Assembly: GCF_003287735.1 (NCBI RefSeq)
Contig: NZ_NSCM01000013.1
Span: 1-64,000 of the forward strand
DNA from: Photorhabdus bodei
GTDB taxonomy: Bacteria > Pseudomonadota > Gammaproteobacteria > Enterobacterales > Enterobacteriaceae
Direction of reading: 5' to 3'
Length of the DNA: 64,000 bases
Shown piece after piece: positions 8,830 through 17,242 of this stretch. Numbering within the stretch: position 1 is the stretch's first letter; each line of letters opens with the position of its first letter. A program made the position numbers and the translations under genes. The notes under the pieces were generated by a model that worked only from the letters and a program-made list of their open reading frames with translations, made no database searches and had not been told where the DNA came from.

Positions 8830-9561
8830 CTATACGATATCATTGTAATATTTAATAGCTTTATTAACATTGCCATCAAATAGATTTTTCCCATGATCTA
8901 AAACTATAGCTTTGTTACAAATGTCCAATACTTGCTGGCTGTCATGACTAACAAATACAATTGTTTTACCCTTTCTTTTTGTTTCGTTAATTTTGTCTAA
9001 GCATTTTTTTTGAAACTGTGAATCGCCTACAGAAATAGCTTCATCAATAACAAGAATGTCGGAATCAAGGTGAACACCAATTGAGAATGCCAAGCGTAGA
9101 TACATACCGGAAGAATAATATTTTACAGGGGAATTAATAAAATCTGATATTTCGGAAAATGAAATAATGTCATCAAGCTTATTTTTGACTTCTGAGCGAT
9201 TCATTCCTAAAATAGCTCCTGAAAGGAAGATATTTTCATATCCAGATAGATCCTGATGGAATCCAGCACCAACTTCTAAAAGGCTTGAAAACGTACCGTT
9301 AATTGTTATTTGACCTGATGAAGGTAATATAATGCGAGTCATCAGTTTTAAAATTGTTGATTTGCCAGCTCCGTTCTTCCCTATAATACCCACTGAGTCT
9401 CCAGCCTCGATATGAAAACTGACGTCATTGACAGCAATGAATTCTTGGGTGCGAGTGTATTTTTTATGAATTCTACGATTGAATGAAAATAAATCGCGTA
9501 TCGAGTCGGCATTTTGGTTGCCACTATTGTATATTTTAAATACATTGTCAAATTTAATCAT
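8830..9561 (-). CDS. wzt: Polysaccharide ABC transporter, ATP-binding subunit
   Basis: Cytoplasmic ATPase of 243 residues that would power export of a completed polysaccharide with the membrane subunit encoded just upstream. The Walker A motif is GIIGKNGAGKST, the signature is YYSSGMYLRLAFSIGV, and Walker B is DILVIDEAIS followed by the switch His in IVFVSHD. It lacks the long C-terminal carbohydrate-binding domain of O9a-type Wzt, so it resembles short capsule/teichoate-type exporters (KpsT, TagH). It overlaps wzm by 4 bp. Confidence 0.92.
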   Translation of the reverse strand: MIKFDNVFKIYNSGNQNADSIRDLFSFNRRIHKKYTRTQEFIAVNDVSFHIEAGDSVGIIGKNGAGKSTILKLMTRIILPSSGQITINGTFSSLLEVGAGFHQDLSGYENIFLSGAILGMNRSEVKNKLDDIISFSEISDFINSPVKYYSSGMYLRLAFSIGVHLDSDILVIDEAISVGDSQFQKKCLDKINETKRKGKTIVFVSHDSQQVLDICNKAIVLDHGKNLFDGNVNKAIKYYNDIV

Positions 9562-10385
9562 TCGAGATCTACCACCTTCCGTTCATTAAAACTGAAATAA
9601 AGGCTTCCCAAAATTGCGATTGCCAGAGAAGATATAAATGTTACTAATAGGTTTGGTAATATAATACTATCTAAAAGTGCATAACGTGCGACTGAAACAA
9701 TATGAGTCATTGGGTTAATATCATAAATGTCTTTATATTCAGCGGGAATGATGCTTGCCGTATAAACAATAGGAGATGCAAAGAATAAAACTTGCATAAG
9801 AAGAGGTATAATATGTCGGAAGTCCTTATACTTCACTTTTAAAATTGCTATCCAACTTCCTAGTCCCCACGAAAAAAATAATGTCGTTATAACACAAAAT
9901 GGCACGAAAAGAGCGATTTTCCAGACATTTATATTAATATTTAAATACATAAGCACAGGCACAAAAAAAACTAGAGCTATGATTAAGTCCACGAATGCAA
10001 CAAAAACACTTGCTAACCCGAATACGATTCTTGGAAAATAGGTTTTTTTAATAAGCCCGATATTATTCACAAGAGAGTCACTCACAGCTGTAAGGCTTGA
10101 AGCAAAAAAATTCCAAAATATAATACCAACTAAAAGAATCGCAGAATAAGGTGCAGAATATTCTGGGGTTGGGACTTTTACTAATAAACCAAAAACAAAA
10201 GTAAAGAGCAAAAAAGTTATTAGTGGGTTAATTACTGCCCATAGCCATCCCAAGCTAGTTTGTTTGTACCGCACGGAAAAATCACGTTTCGCTAGTTGTA
10301 GTATAAGGTATCTGGATTGAAATATTTCTTTCAAACTAGTTTTGCTATTTTTCTTTGATATTATAGTACTCATATAAAATATCAT
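9558..10385 (-). CDS. wzm: Polysaccharide ABC transporter, permease subunit
   Basis: ABC-2 type membrane protein of 275 residues with six predicted transmembrane segments. The cytoplasmic N-terminus carries SRYLILQLAKRDFSVRYKQT, then SLGWLWAVINPLI, the typical entry of Wzm/KpsM/TagG permeases. It should move a lipid-linked glycan across the inner membrane. It overlaps both neighbours by 4 bp (wzt downstream, WavE-family gene upstream). Its presence shows the operon uses ABC export, unlike the Wzx/Wzy operon at 17-32 kb. Confidence 0.92.
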   Translation of the reverse strand: MIFYMSTIISKKNSKTSLKEIFQSRYLILQLAKRDFSVRYKQTSLGWLWAVINPLITFLLFTFVFGLLVKVPTPEYSAPYSAILLVGIIFWNFFASSLTAVSDSLVNNIGLIKKTYFPRIVFGLASVFVAFVDLIIALVFFVPVLMYLNININVWKIALFVPFCVITTLFFSWGLGSWIAILKVKYKDFRHIIPLLMQVLFFASPIVYTASIIPAEYKDIYDINPMTHIVSVARYALLDSIILPNLLVTFISSLAIAILGSLYFSFNERKVVDLE

Positions 10386-11422
10386 CCCCTTTTGTAAAAA
10401 CGCTTGATAGCTATTTGCTTGATAAAAGGAATACGTAGAAGATTAGTTCGTATCATAAAGTAAATAATCATCATAATAGTAACGAACCGCTCGTATAGAT
10501 GATAAAGATTTATTTTATTGGGGATCTTTAGAACGTATTTATTATACATCCTCTTCCAATCTTCATTTGTATATATACTATATGTTCCTTTATTATGGTA
10601 GTGCGTTGTATGCTTAGGCCATTTAAAACCTAAGGTGTTGGAGTCAGCTACAAAAAAATTATTAACATAGAACCTCTCTGATTCTTCAATTAACTCATTG
10701 CTATGTGACTGATTACCCGGGAAAATTCTATATCCCTTTTGCTTTTCAATACATTTTACCCAAATATATTGTTCGGGAACAAAACGCATCATCGTATAAA
10801 AATACATCCTCGTGTGGGTTTGGAAAATATCCTTGTTAGCTAATTCGATAGAAAAGAGCTTTTCCAAATCTATTCGTCGTCCTGCAAGTAAAATATCACC
10901 AGGATGGAATAAGTAAGGTAAATACCCTTTGGCATTACGTGCAAAAAGATTACAGTTTATCATGCGTTCTTTAAAGATAGTGTAATTTTCGTCTCTTTTA
11001 AGGTTGTCGATATTATTAATAATATATGTTTCCATTAACTCCATGATATTTGTATTGTAAAAATAAGAGTCTGTCCTTAGCTTGACTATATATTCATTAT
11101 CCGAATGTAATATGCCTTGGTAAGTGGAAACTAGCATGCGGTTAATATTACTACTATATTTTATGCCATTGAAATAAGTAGTAATTGCACCAGGATCAGT
11201 ATTAAATAATATATCTATATCGAAGTATCTGGAAATCTTCTCTATAGTGTTCCTTAAGAAATCGTCAACTTCCCAGGTTGAAAGAATTAGGCGAGAGTGA
11301 GGAAATAATCTTCTCACTTTAAGGACATAACTTACTAATTGTTTGTCGATTTTATTATTAGCAGTTAAAGTTCCCTGCATTACGATATCAATTTTTCCTT
11401 TCATGGCAGTAAGTATTTTCAA
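10382..11422 (-). CDS. WavE-family glycosyltransferase-like protein
   Basis: 346 residues. The N-terminal third matches the WavE lipopolysaccharide-synthesis family: KIDIVMQGTLTAN, LFPHSRLILSTWE, and a later LFNTDPGAITT. It then gives SNINRMLVSTYQGI and VKLRTDSYFY, which resemble a GT-A nucleotide-binding core. A short hydrophobic stretch near residue 310 could anchor it at the membrane. It overlaps wzm and the upstream gene by 4 bp each. The likely job is transfer of one sugar to the growing chain; donor and acceptor are unknown. Confidence 0.75.
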   Translation of the reverse strand: MKILTAMKGKIDIVMQGTLTANNKIDKQLVSYVLKVRRLFPHSRLILSTWEVDDFLRNTIEKISRYFDIDILFNTDPGAITTYFNGIKYSSNINRMLVSTYQGILHSDNEYIVKLRTDSYFYNTNIMELMETYIINNIDNLKRDENYTIFKERMINCNLFARNAKGYLPYLFHPGDILLAGRRIDLEKLFSIELANKDIFQTHTRMYFYTMMRFVPEQYIWVKCIEKQKGYRIFPGNQSHSNELIEESERFYVNNFFVADSNTLGFKWPKHTTHYHNKGTYSIYTNEDWKRMYNKYVLKIPNKINLYHLYERFVTIMMIIYFMIRTNLLRIPFIKQIAIKRFYKRG

Positions 11423-11910
11423 TGTCTTAGTAATCGTTTGGCTCGATTATAAAACGTAGTCATTAAATGACTTGATTTATATCCAAAGTATTTTCTAATT
11501 AAATTAAAAATAATTAATTTTGATGAGTAGAATTTGTATTTGTTATGTACACTCGTATCACTAAATATTAAAGAATGGAACTCTTTTATATAATAATCAT
11601 AATGATTGGTTATTATTTTAATTTTAACGGTGTTAGAATAATCCTTTTTGTGAAGAAAAATAAGAAGGTTCAACAGAATTGAGCTATTTTTCTGGAAGTT
11701 ATCATGCTTCTGTTGATGGATAATAATTTCTATTATAGGTTGCTTAAGAAGATCTTCATTCCATGTTGTACTAATCAAATAATTTTTCGGCTTGCACTTA
11801 TTTCCTATAATAAGTTGGTTTCTTTCTTTCCTGTTTGCATCTGAAGTTGATTTAAATGCATATTCTTCGAAATAACTGCTTTCATCTATTTCCTCAAGTA
11901 TAATATCCAC
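11419..11910 (-). CDS. Unrecognised 163-residue protein in the polysaccharide operon
   Basis: No family is recognised. The protein is soluble in appearance, very AT-rich at DNA level, and rich in Lys, Asn and Ile. The middle has a strand-like IIEIIIHQQKHDN followed by NTVKIKIITNHYDYYIKEF, which could be part of a Rossmann-type fold. The C-terminus is basic (FYNRAKRLLRH). It starts with GTG at 11910, right behind the stop of the upstream gene, with GAGG as ribosome-binding site, and overlaps the WavE-type gene by 4 bp, so it is a real operon member. It may be an accessory subunit or the remnant of a glycosyltransferase. Confidence 0.6.
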   Translation of the reverse strand: MDIILEEIDESSYFEEYAFKSTSDANRKERNQLIIGNKCKPKNYLISTTWNEDLLKQPIIEIIIHQQKHDNFQKNSSILLNLLIFLHKKDYSNTVKIKIITNHYDYYIKEFHSLIFSDTSVHNKYKFYSSKLIIFNLIRKYFGYKSSHLMTTFYNRAKRLLRH

Positions 11911-13668
11911 TTAATTATCCTCATTAATATACATGGTGGTTTGCTCCATCAACTTTGCTATTTCCTTAACACTCATAGGAAGATAGACCCCGCGATAGAA
12001 ATATTTCAGATAAGAAGCAGATATGAGATTAGAATATTTTATAGACTTGGTTTTTCTTAGCCCCCAGCTATCTTTGCTTTCCTCAAATGAATGGTGGAAT
12101 AGCGAATGGGAAACTTGGTTTTGTAAGAATGGGTAATGTATTAAAGCTAATTTTTTGTCGCGAGGGTTAATATTTGAAGTCAAAAGCCTCTTCAGCCTTT
12201 CATAGTGTTCTGGAGGTATTGATTCAAATAGAACATTGGCGCTAAAGTCCTTTACGAATTGTTCGGTTAACCATACAGGTATATTGATAGAGTGTATAAT
12301 CTTAGAGATTAAACTCAACCTAGAGTAGCCACTCAAGGATTCACTGACAATACTCCTTAATACTTCATCATCTGCTCCGTATTTTGATGCAAAGCGATGA
12401 AGCCTGCGTTTAGCTTCTTTTATTGAAATTCGAAATAATGGTTTCCTTTTTATAAAAGGCAGAATTTCAGTTATTGCTCTTGATAGCCTAATTTTGCCAT
12501 TATTTGAAATTAGATTTATATATCCATAATAATGTATTATGGACCGTGAATTCATGCTTTGAGTTATTGTATAAGGGTTAACGATAACAGGTATTCCCAC
12601 TGATGCAGCCCTAATACCATGTTCGACATCCTCAAAATCATCCCAATATAACTTTTCATTTTGAGGGCAGTAATTCCATAGACTTGTTTTACATATGTAG
12701 AGACTTCCTGTAAGGTAATCTTTGCCGTGATTTGAGCGTAATGGGTTTTGATAATAAAAAGACAAAGAGTTAGCAATGGTCTTAATGTCTTTTTTGTTCA
12801 TGGAATGGAGTTTGAAGTATTTATCTAATTTATCACTGATAGTGTTGAAATCGGAATATCTGCGTGGAATTAAATTAAGTTTATCAACAAAGTAAAAAGA
12901 CTGAAAGCCGACGAAGGGAAAAAAATCTCCGAATGTTTTCATTGCACTGAGAAAATTCAATGGTAATAAAACACGATCATGGATTATGCATAGATTATTT
13001 TTTGACGCATGTTTTGCAATCTCATTCTTTTTCTTCGTTATATGTACCGGGGGCGCTGGAATATCTTCACCGATTATTTTTACTGCATTAAAATATTTAA
13101 AATCTGAATGAGGTTTACCACAAAGAATAATCTCTAAATCATCAATACCAAGTTCTATAATTCTTGAAACACAGTAATTAAGGAATGTTGGCTCTTCTGG
13201 ACCTACAGGGATACCTATCGTCCAAGAATCAAAGCCTTTATCTTTCTCTATGATTAATTGAGAAGTTTTGCGGAAGATTTTATATTCTTGCTGTTCTTCA
13301 ATAAGTTGAAAGGAATTCTTAAAGTAGCTGTTTTGAAGGATGCAGGAGTCATCTAAATCTTCAAAAACATATAAATAGTTTCCTATTTTAAGCTGATGAG
13401 CTATATCCCAAATCAAATGTGCATAGAATGGTGTCCTTGTTTGAATGTTATATAAGCAAACATCATGGGGCGGTTCAAACAAGAACCTTGTTGTGCCATT
13501 GATTTCAATTACTTTATGATCTTTAGAATTATTATTTACTTTACCTATGGAAACTAAAAGCAGTTTTTCGGGTTCTCTAAAGATGGAAAAATCGAGGTTT
13601 CTTTCTCCTTTAAAATTTCTGTATTTAAGGCTTTTATCATGTTTTAACTGAATTACTTCCATTCTCAA
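11911..13668 (-). CDS. Large glycosyltransferase-like protein (GT-A type)
   Basis: 585 residues. A GT-A-like core begins near residue 148 with SWTIGIPVGPEEPTFLNY, continues with DDLEIILCGKP, and has the acidic metal-site candidate NLCIIHDRVLLP. A later acidic block LYWDDFEDVEHGIRAA resembles the catalytic region of family-2-like enzymes. The first 145 residues and last 200 residues are not recognised and may form extra domains. It is downstream of the nucleotidyltransferase gene and probably transfers a sugar or an activated substituent onto the glycan. Length and layout are reminiscent of large capsule transferases in Campylobacter, but that resemblance was not tested. Confidence 0.65.
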   Translation of the reverse strand: MRMEVIQLKHDKSLKYRNFKGERNLDFSIFREPEKLLLVSIGKVNNNSKDHKVIEINGTTRFLFEPPHDVCLYNIQTRTPFYAHLIWDIAHQLKIGNYLYVFEDLDDSCILQNSYFKNSFQLIEEQQEYKIFRKTSQLIIEKDKGFDSWTIGIPVGPEEPTFLNYCVSRIIELGIDDLEIILCGKPHSDFKYFNAVKIIGEDIPAPPVHITKKKNEIAKHASKNNLCIIHDRVLLPLNFLSAMKTFGDFFPFVGFQSFYFVDKLNLIPRRYSDFNTISDKLDKYFKLHSMNKKDIKTIANSLSFYYQNPLRSNHGKDYLTGSLYICKTSLWNYCPQNEKLYWDDFEDVEHGIRAASVGIPVIVNPYTITQSMNSRSIIHYYGYINLISNNGKIRLSRAITEILPFIKRKPLFRISIKEAKRRLHRFASKYGADDEVLRSIVSESLSGYSRLSLISKIIHSINIPVWLTEQFVKDFSANVLFESIPPEHYERLKRLLTSNINPRDKKLALIHYPFLQNQVSHSLFHHSFEESKDSWGLRKTKSIKYSNLISASYLKYFYRGVYLPMSVKEIAKLMEQTTMYINEDN

Positions 13669-13683
13669 ACCTTAATTTTAAAT

Positions 13684-14448
13684 TTAGAATAATATTGCTT
13701 TACTATAGACAGGTAAACTTTTAAATAAAGTTAAATCAGCTGGCGTGCCTAGTCCATACATTCCGTCAGCTTCACTGCCAACGTTATATATGCCAATATT
13801 CGCATTATTATATTCATACATGTATGTATAAACTGGTGCTACATAGAATTCCCCATTACTTCTTTCGTCACGTTCAATCATTTTTCGAACATGTAAACAA
13901 AAGTCTTTACCTCGTTTGTAATTATAAATCCCAACGGTCGCCTCATCTGAAACGACAATTTTTTCTACAACTTTTACTACATTATTTTTTTCGTTTAGTT
14001 GTGCGTAAGACCATTTTGGATCATTTGCTTTCATGGTCATAATTAGGCCATCTAAATTTTCAATATCCATTTTAGATAAATAATCATTGATATCAATATC
14101 AACCCATTGGTCAGAATTGGCTATCATTAAAGGTTCATCGTTATCTATATATTGCTCAGCAAACATTACAGTACACGCGGCACCTTCTGTAACGCCGTCG
14201 ATGCCTATTACAATTGAACCCGGGGAGATTCTCTCTAGTTCTTTTTTATAATTATATTTATCAAGGTGTTCTTGTTGACAAATAAATATAAAACGATGGG
14301 GACATGATGGTTTTAGATTGTTGGCAACAACTTCGATCATTCTTTTATTTTCGAGTAAAATAAGAGGCTTTGGGTCTATGTAACCAGCTGAAGAGAAACG
14401 ACTTCCTCGACCTGCCATTGGTATAACAATATTAAGCATTTTTTTCAT
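13684..14448 (-). CDS. Nucleotidyltransferase of the sugar-NTP transferase family
   Basis: 254 residues, cytoplasmic. The loop IPMAGRGSRFSSAGY binds the nucleotide, IDPKPLILLENK carries the conserved Pro-Lys-Pro, and LMIANSDQWVDID supplies the metal-binding Asp. The C-terminus ends in a GLGTPADL motif common in this group. It should couple a phosphorylated sugar or alcohol to NTP. It overlaps the upstream cupin gene; ATG at 14448 or at 14439 are both possible. It resembles the N-terminal domain of the protein at 6447, so the operon encodes two related activating enzymes. Confidence 0.8.
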   Translation of the reverse strand: MKKMLNIVIPMAGRGSRFSSAGYIDPKPLILLENKRMIEVVANNLKPSCPHRFIFICQQEHLDKYNYKKELERISPGSIVIGIDGVTEGAACTVMFAEQYIDNDEPLMIANSDQWVDIDINDYLSKMDIENLDGLIMTMKANDPKWSYAQLNEKNNVVKVVEKIVVSDEATVGIYNYKRGKDFCLHVRKMIERDERSNGEFYVAPVYTYMYEYNNANIGIYNVGSEADGMYGLGTPADLTLFKSLPVYSKAILF

Positions 14449-14767
14449 CCACTAAATATTTATCATTTAAAGCGCCAGGTAATTTTACGACGGTTGTAAT
14501 GGTATCTTCTAATGCGTGGAAATCAGTACTTTCGCCGGGATTAATCTTAATGATACTGCCAGCAGAATACTCTTTACCCATCATGACTACTTTACCCACT
14601 ATTATTACGGTTATTTCTGTTGCTATTTTATGCAAATGTCTTTTTTCTTTATCACCTGCTTTGAAATGTTGTACGGCAACTTCTACGTCAGTCGTATTGT
14701 AAATAGAAGGGGTAAATCCACCTACAAACCAACCTCTGACCATATCGTCGAGTTTATAAATTTCCAT
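14432..14767 (-). CDS. Small cupin-domain protein
   Basis: 111 residues forming a single cupin barrel: EKRHLHKIATEITVIIVGKV is cupin motif 1 with the His-x-His-like metal ligands and Glu, and INPGESTDFHALED is motif 2. Small cupins in sugar operons act as isomerases, epimerases or regulators; which one cannot be decided. It is the first gene of the Wzm/Wzt operon, about 500 bp downstream of a JUMPStart-like element, and overlaps the nucleotidyltransferase gene. Confidence 0.8.
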   Translation of the reverse strand: MEIYKLDDMVRGWFVGGFTPSIYNTTDVEVAVQHFKAGDKEKRHLHKIATEITVIIVGKVVMMGKEYSAGSIIKINPGESTDFHALEDTITTVVKLPGALNDKYLVDEKNA

Positions 14768-14864
14768 AATAATTCATTCCTAATCTGGGACTAAACACCT
14801 AGTACAATTAGATGAGATTAAGCCAAAGGCTCCTTTATAATTGAATAAGTTATTTCTACTTTCT

Positions 14865-15110
14865 CAATTATCTATTATAATTTTTTTGATAACGTAGATT
14901 TAGATTTTGTCTCCTTGTTATTATATTTGTATATAAAGACTTGATATAATTCTCTTAAGTTTTTATCCCCCTTCTGTGGAGTTGTTTTTATCTACAGAAT
15001 ATATGTTTTTCCATGTTGGTTGTTTGTGTAGTGGAGTAAAATAGATAGGAAAGCCTATATTTTTCTTAGCTATGTTTTATAACGTTATGTCATCTAAGCT
15101 AATAGGCTAA
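14865..15110 (-). pseudogene. Decayed 3' end of a DegT-type aminotransferase gene
   Basis: On the minus strand this stretch aligns by eye, with many substitutions and stops, to the last 75 or so codons of the intact aminotransferase gene at 19739-20896. Shared blocks include GATAACGTAGATTT, TTTGTATATAAAG and GGTTGTTTGTGTAG/GGTTGTTTATGTAA. No open frame remains. It lies downstream of the second JUMPStart copy, where the first gene of an operon would be expected, so it looks like the relic of an older O-antigen cluster. Confidence 0.75.
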
Positions 15111-15271
15111 AAATATTTATTAAGTTCTTTTAAGTATTGTAAAAAACCTATCGGTTCACAAGCAGAGATAAATATCAAAGATAATTTTTAGCAATGTGGT
15201 TGCTAAGTCTGCTGTATTAAGGTAGTTTTTGGCGCTTTATGCCTTCTCTCTGGCATATTTATATATAAATC

Positions 15272-15303
15272 AAAGCTACCGCACTAGGTTTTTGGCTCCC
15301 AGA
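15272..15303 (-). promoter_or_regulatory. JUMPStart-like element with ops core (copy 2)
   Basis: Minus strand reads GGGAGCCAAAAACC then AGTGCGGTAGC, matching the JUMPStart/ops pattern (ops core GGCGGTAG) through which RfaH is recruited to long polysaccharide operons. The first base of the core is T instead of G. It precedes the cupin-to-galE operon. It is near identical to the copy at 32090-32121. Confidence 0.75.
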
Positions 15304-15535
15304 GTGCCTGTGATATTCGGAAATCTTATCTATTGCACTGATTTTCCAATACTTTTGTCTGTCTTAACAAAAAGTAATGGGGGATAAGATTTTGTAACTA
15401 GTTGGGGGGAGATTAGACTGTAAACTCTTCTGGGTCAAGTTTAACAAACCACTTGTTTAACTAATTGGTAGAATAGAGTTAGCTGAAATCTGTATTACTA
15501 CTCATGGAATGGCGGTTAGATCTTACCAACAACGT
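15272..15535 (-). repeat. Diverged duplicate of the cpxA 3' end plus O-antigen leader
   Basis: About 265 bp aligns by eye over its whole length to 32090-32352. Shared landmarks, in order: AAGCTACCGCACTAGGTT, TTGGCTCCCAGA, CTTTTGTCTG, GGGTCAAGT, GCTGAAATCTGTATTAC/GCAGAAATCTGTATTAC, and the region matching the last codons of cpxA (CATGGAATGG/CATGAAGTGG). The cpxA-like tail is no longer coding here. The duplication carries promoter and JUMPStart to the second polysaccharide operon. Confidence 0.85.
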
Positions 15536-15884
15536 ACTATGTGCCTTGTTTTTCAACAGGTTTGCTGCTATTCCATTCGCTTCGGGATGTGGCAGTATTT
15601 CCGTGATATCCATCCGGTAGTAAAGCTTAATTGTGACTTTATGTTTATTTAGCATTGTGATTGGTGAGGTAACGATATTCCTAATTCTGCAATCTGTAAT
15701 CTTTAGAGGTATAGGTAAATTCAGTAGTGATGGTTATCTAAAAAGGTCAGAGAAGAGGGGGAGAGTGGTTGGTGTAGGTTCGGGGATACTTGGTAATATA
15801 TTATTGATAGGTAGTAGAGTTTTAGTGGTTTTCTTTAACTATAACATTAAAGCGAGCCTAAACTTGATACGAATAGAATCGCAT
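15536..15884. other. Intergenic stretch, no gene recognised
   Basis: Between the duplicated leader and the permease gene. A plus-strand frame of 103 codons at 15633-15944 is low-complexity, runs into the permease gene on the other strand and has no recognisable features, so it is not called. Some pieces may be further debris of the older cluster. Confidence 0.5.
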
Positions 15885-16844
15885 TCATTTAAGTGTCAAA
15901 ATCAATTTTTTGATGTTAAGTGGATTTACAGCAGTCAGGAGTGATCCGGCAGAGACTCCTACACATAAGAGCACTAGTTTTATAGAGATAGGCTCATCTA
16001 CCAGCAAACAAGCAAAGATGACTGCCCAGATGGCGTAAGTGATGTTTAAACTCATAGCACGGATGGGTTGAAGCATGCAGATTGCTTTGTAGTAGAAGAG
16101 GTACGATAGCGTGGCGACCAGTGAAGTGAAAAATAATAAGGAGTATAATTCTATATTTGAGAATATATGTACAACTCCAGGAAAAGAGTGAATGAATAAT
16201 ATGATCATGATTAAATAGCCCACTGAGGATGATAATTGCCTGATAAAATAAGCAATATCAGCAGGTATATCTTTATTCATGCCGTAAGAGCTGATAACAA
16301 CTTCGGAACTCCAGCCTAGTGCGCATATAAAAGCGAAGAGAAAGCCTATCCAGCCAGATATTGTCTGAGTTGATGCCGAATAGCCGAGTATCATGGTACA
16401 TACAACGGCCAGTATTAATCCCAATATGCCGATAAGGTGAATACGATCTTTAAGCAGGAAAAAAGAAGTTAGTGCGCCAATAGCAGGATAGGTGGCCGAG
16501 ATAGTTGCTGTGTAGCTAATACCAATGTATTGAATAGCTAAAATATAACAAGACATGCCAATTGGGCCACCAAATATAGCCGCCAGTATAATTATTCCAT
16601 TTTTCTTGTTCTTGGGGATAAGGCGTATCTCTCGGTATTTTCCTTTAGCTATAAGATATATAAACATATATACGCATGAGATTAGATCATTTAGGAAAGC
16701 GAGTACGATAGGAATGAAAAGACAACAGGAAAGTGCGGTGTTTTTTAGTAATAATGCGAAAAGTACGCCACTTAGCCCCCAGAAGACACCGGAAGAGAGT
16801 CCATAGGCATTGGCTGTTATTTTACTATTAGTGAATATAGCCAT
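15885..16844 (-). CDS. LicB-like EamA/DMT-family permease
   Basis: Inner-membrane transporter of 319 residues with ten predicted helices in two EamA repeats. The pattern resembles LicB, the choline permease of phosphocholine-decorating bacteria: GLSSGVFWGLSGVL at the start, FGGPIGMSCYILAIQYIG, ATISATYPAIGALTSFFLLK, and ICALGWSSEVVISSYGM in the second repeat. No licA, licC or licD partner was seen in the window. It follows the Wzx/Wzy operon in the same direction but is separated by about 400 bp and a MITE. A role in bringing in choline or a similar amine for glycan decoration is inference. Confidence 0.7.
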   Translation of the reverse strand: MAIFTNSKITANAYGLSSGVFWGLSGVLFALLLKNTALSCCLFIPIVLAFLNDLISCVYMFIYLIAKGKYREIRLIPKNKKNGIIILAAIFGGPIGMSCYILAIQYIGISYTATISATYPAIGALTSFFLLKDRIHLIGILGLILAVVCTMILGYSASTQTISGWIGFLFAFICALGWSSEVVISSYGMNKDIPADIAYFIRQLSSSVGYLIMIILFIHSFPGVVHIFSNIELYSLLFFTSLVATLSYLFYYKAICMLQPIRAMSLNITYAIWAVIFACLLVDEPISIKLVLLCVGVSAGSLLTAVNPLNIKKLILTLK

Positions 16845-16957
16845 TTGAGTACTTTTTCATAAATTTATAGGCTCATATTAAGAGGCTAGCTTCATAATTT
16901 CCAGATGTTTAATCATTCTCCTTTGTTGAAGGAGGAAATGAAGGAAGTATAATGCAT

Positions 16958-17084
16958 TATACCCGTCATCTTTCAAGTTGCTTCTTTGTTGGCTGCACTC
17001 ACTCACCTCGGTCACATAGTTCTCTATGCTCCCGGGGATTCGCTCCCTTGCCGCCGCGATGCATCTTGAAATCCATAGGGTATA
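16958..17084. mobile_element. 127-bp MITE with IS630-type terminal repeats
   Basis: Non-coding element with terminal inverted repeats. The left end reads TATACCCGTC then TTTCAAGTTGC; the right end, on the minus strand, reads TATACCC then TTTCAAGATGC. The centre is GC-richer than the surroundings (ACTCACCTCGGTCACATAG, CCGGGGATTCGCTCCCTTG) and can fold. Its ends match those of the IS630 elements in this window, so it was probably mobilised by such a transposase. Confidence 0.8.
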
Positions 17085-17242
17085 GATATATCTAATAATG
17101 AGGTTTTTGTTGGCTTGTTATTTTAATTTTCGAATTATATGATTTTTAATTGCTCGTGTGTTAAAAATTTCATAGGATTATTATTTGTCCAGAAGGCTAA
17201 TGTCGGTAATATGATTTTCAGCCAGCTTCATGACATGAATTT

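Noticed and set aside
13684-14448. LicC-type CTP:phosphocholine cytidylyltransferase identity for this NTase
   Set aside because: The N-terminal loop and C-terminal motif differ from LicC as recalled, and no licA or licD gene is present; kept as general nucleotidyltransferase.
15633-15944. 103-codon plus-strand frame
   Set aside because: Low-complexity, overlaps the permease gene in antisense, no ribosome-binding site of note.
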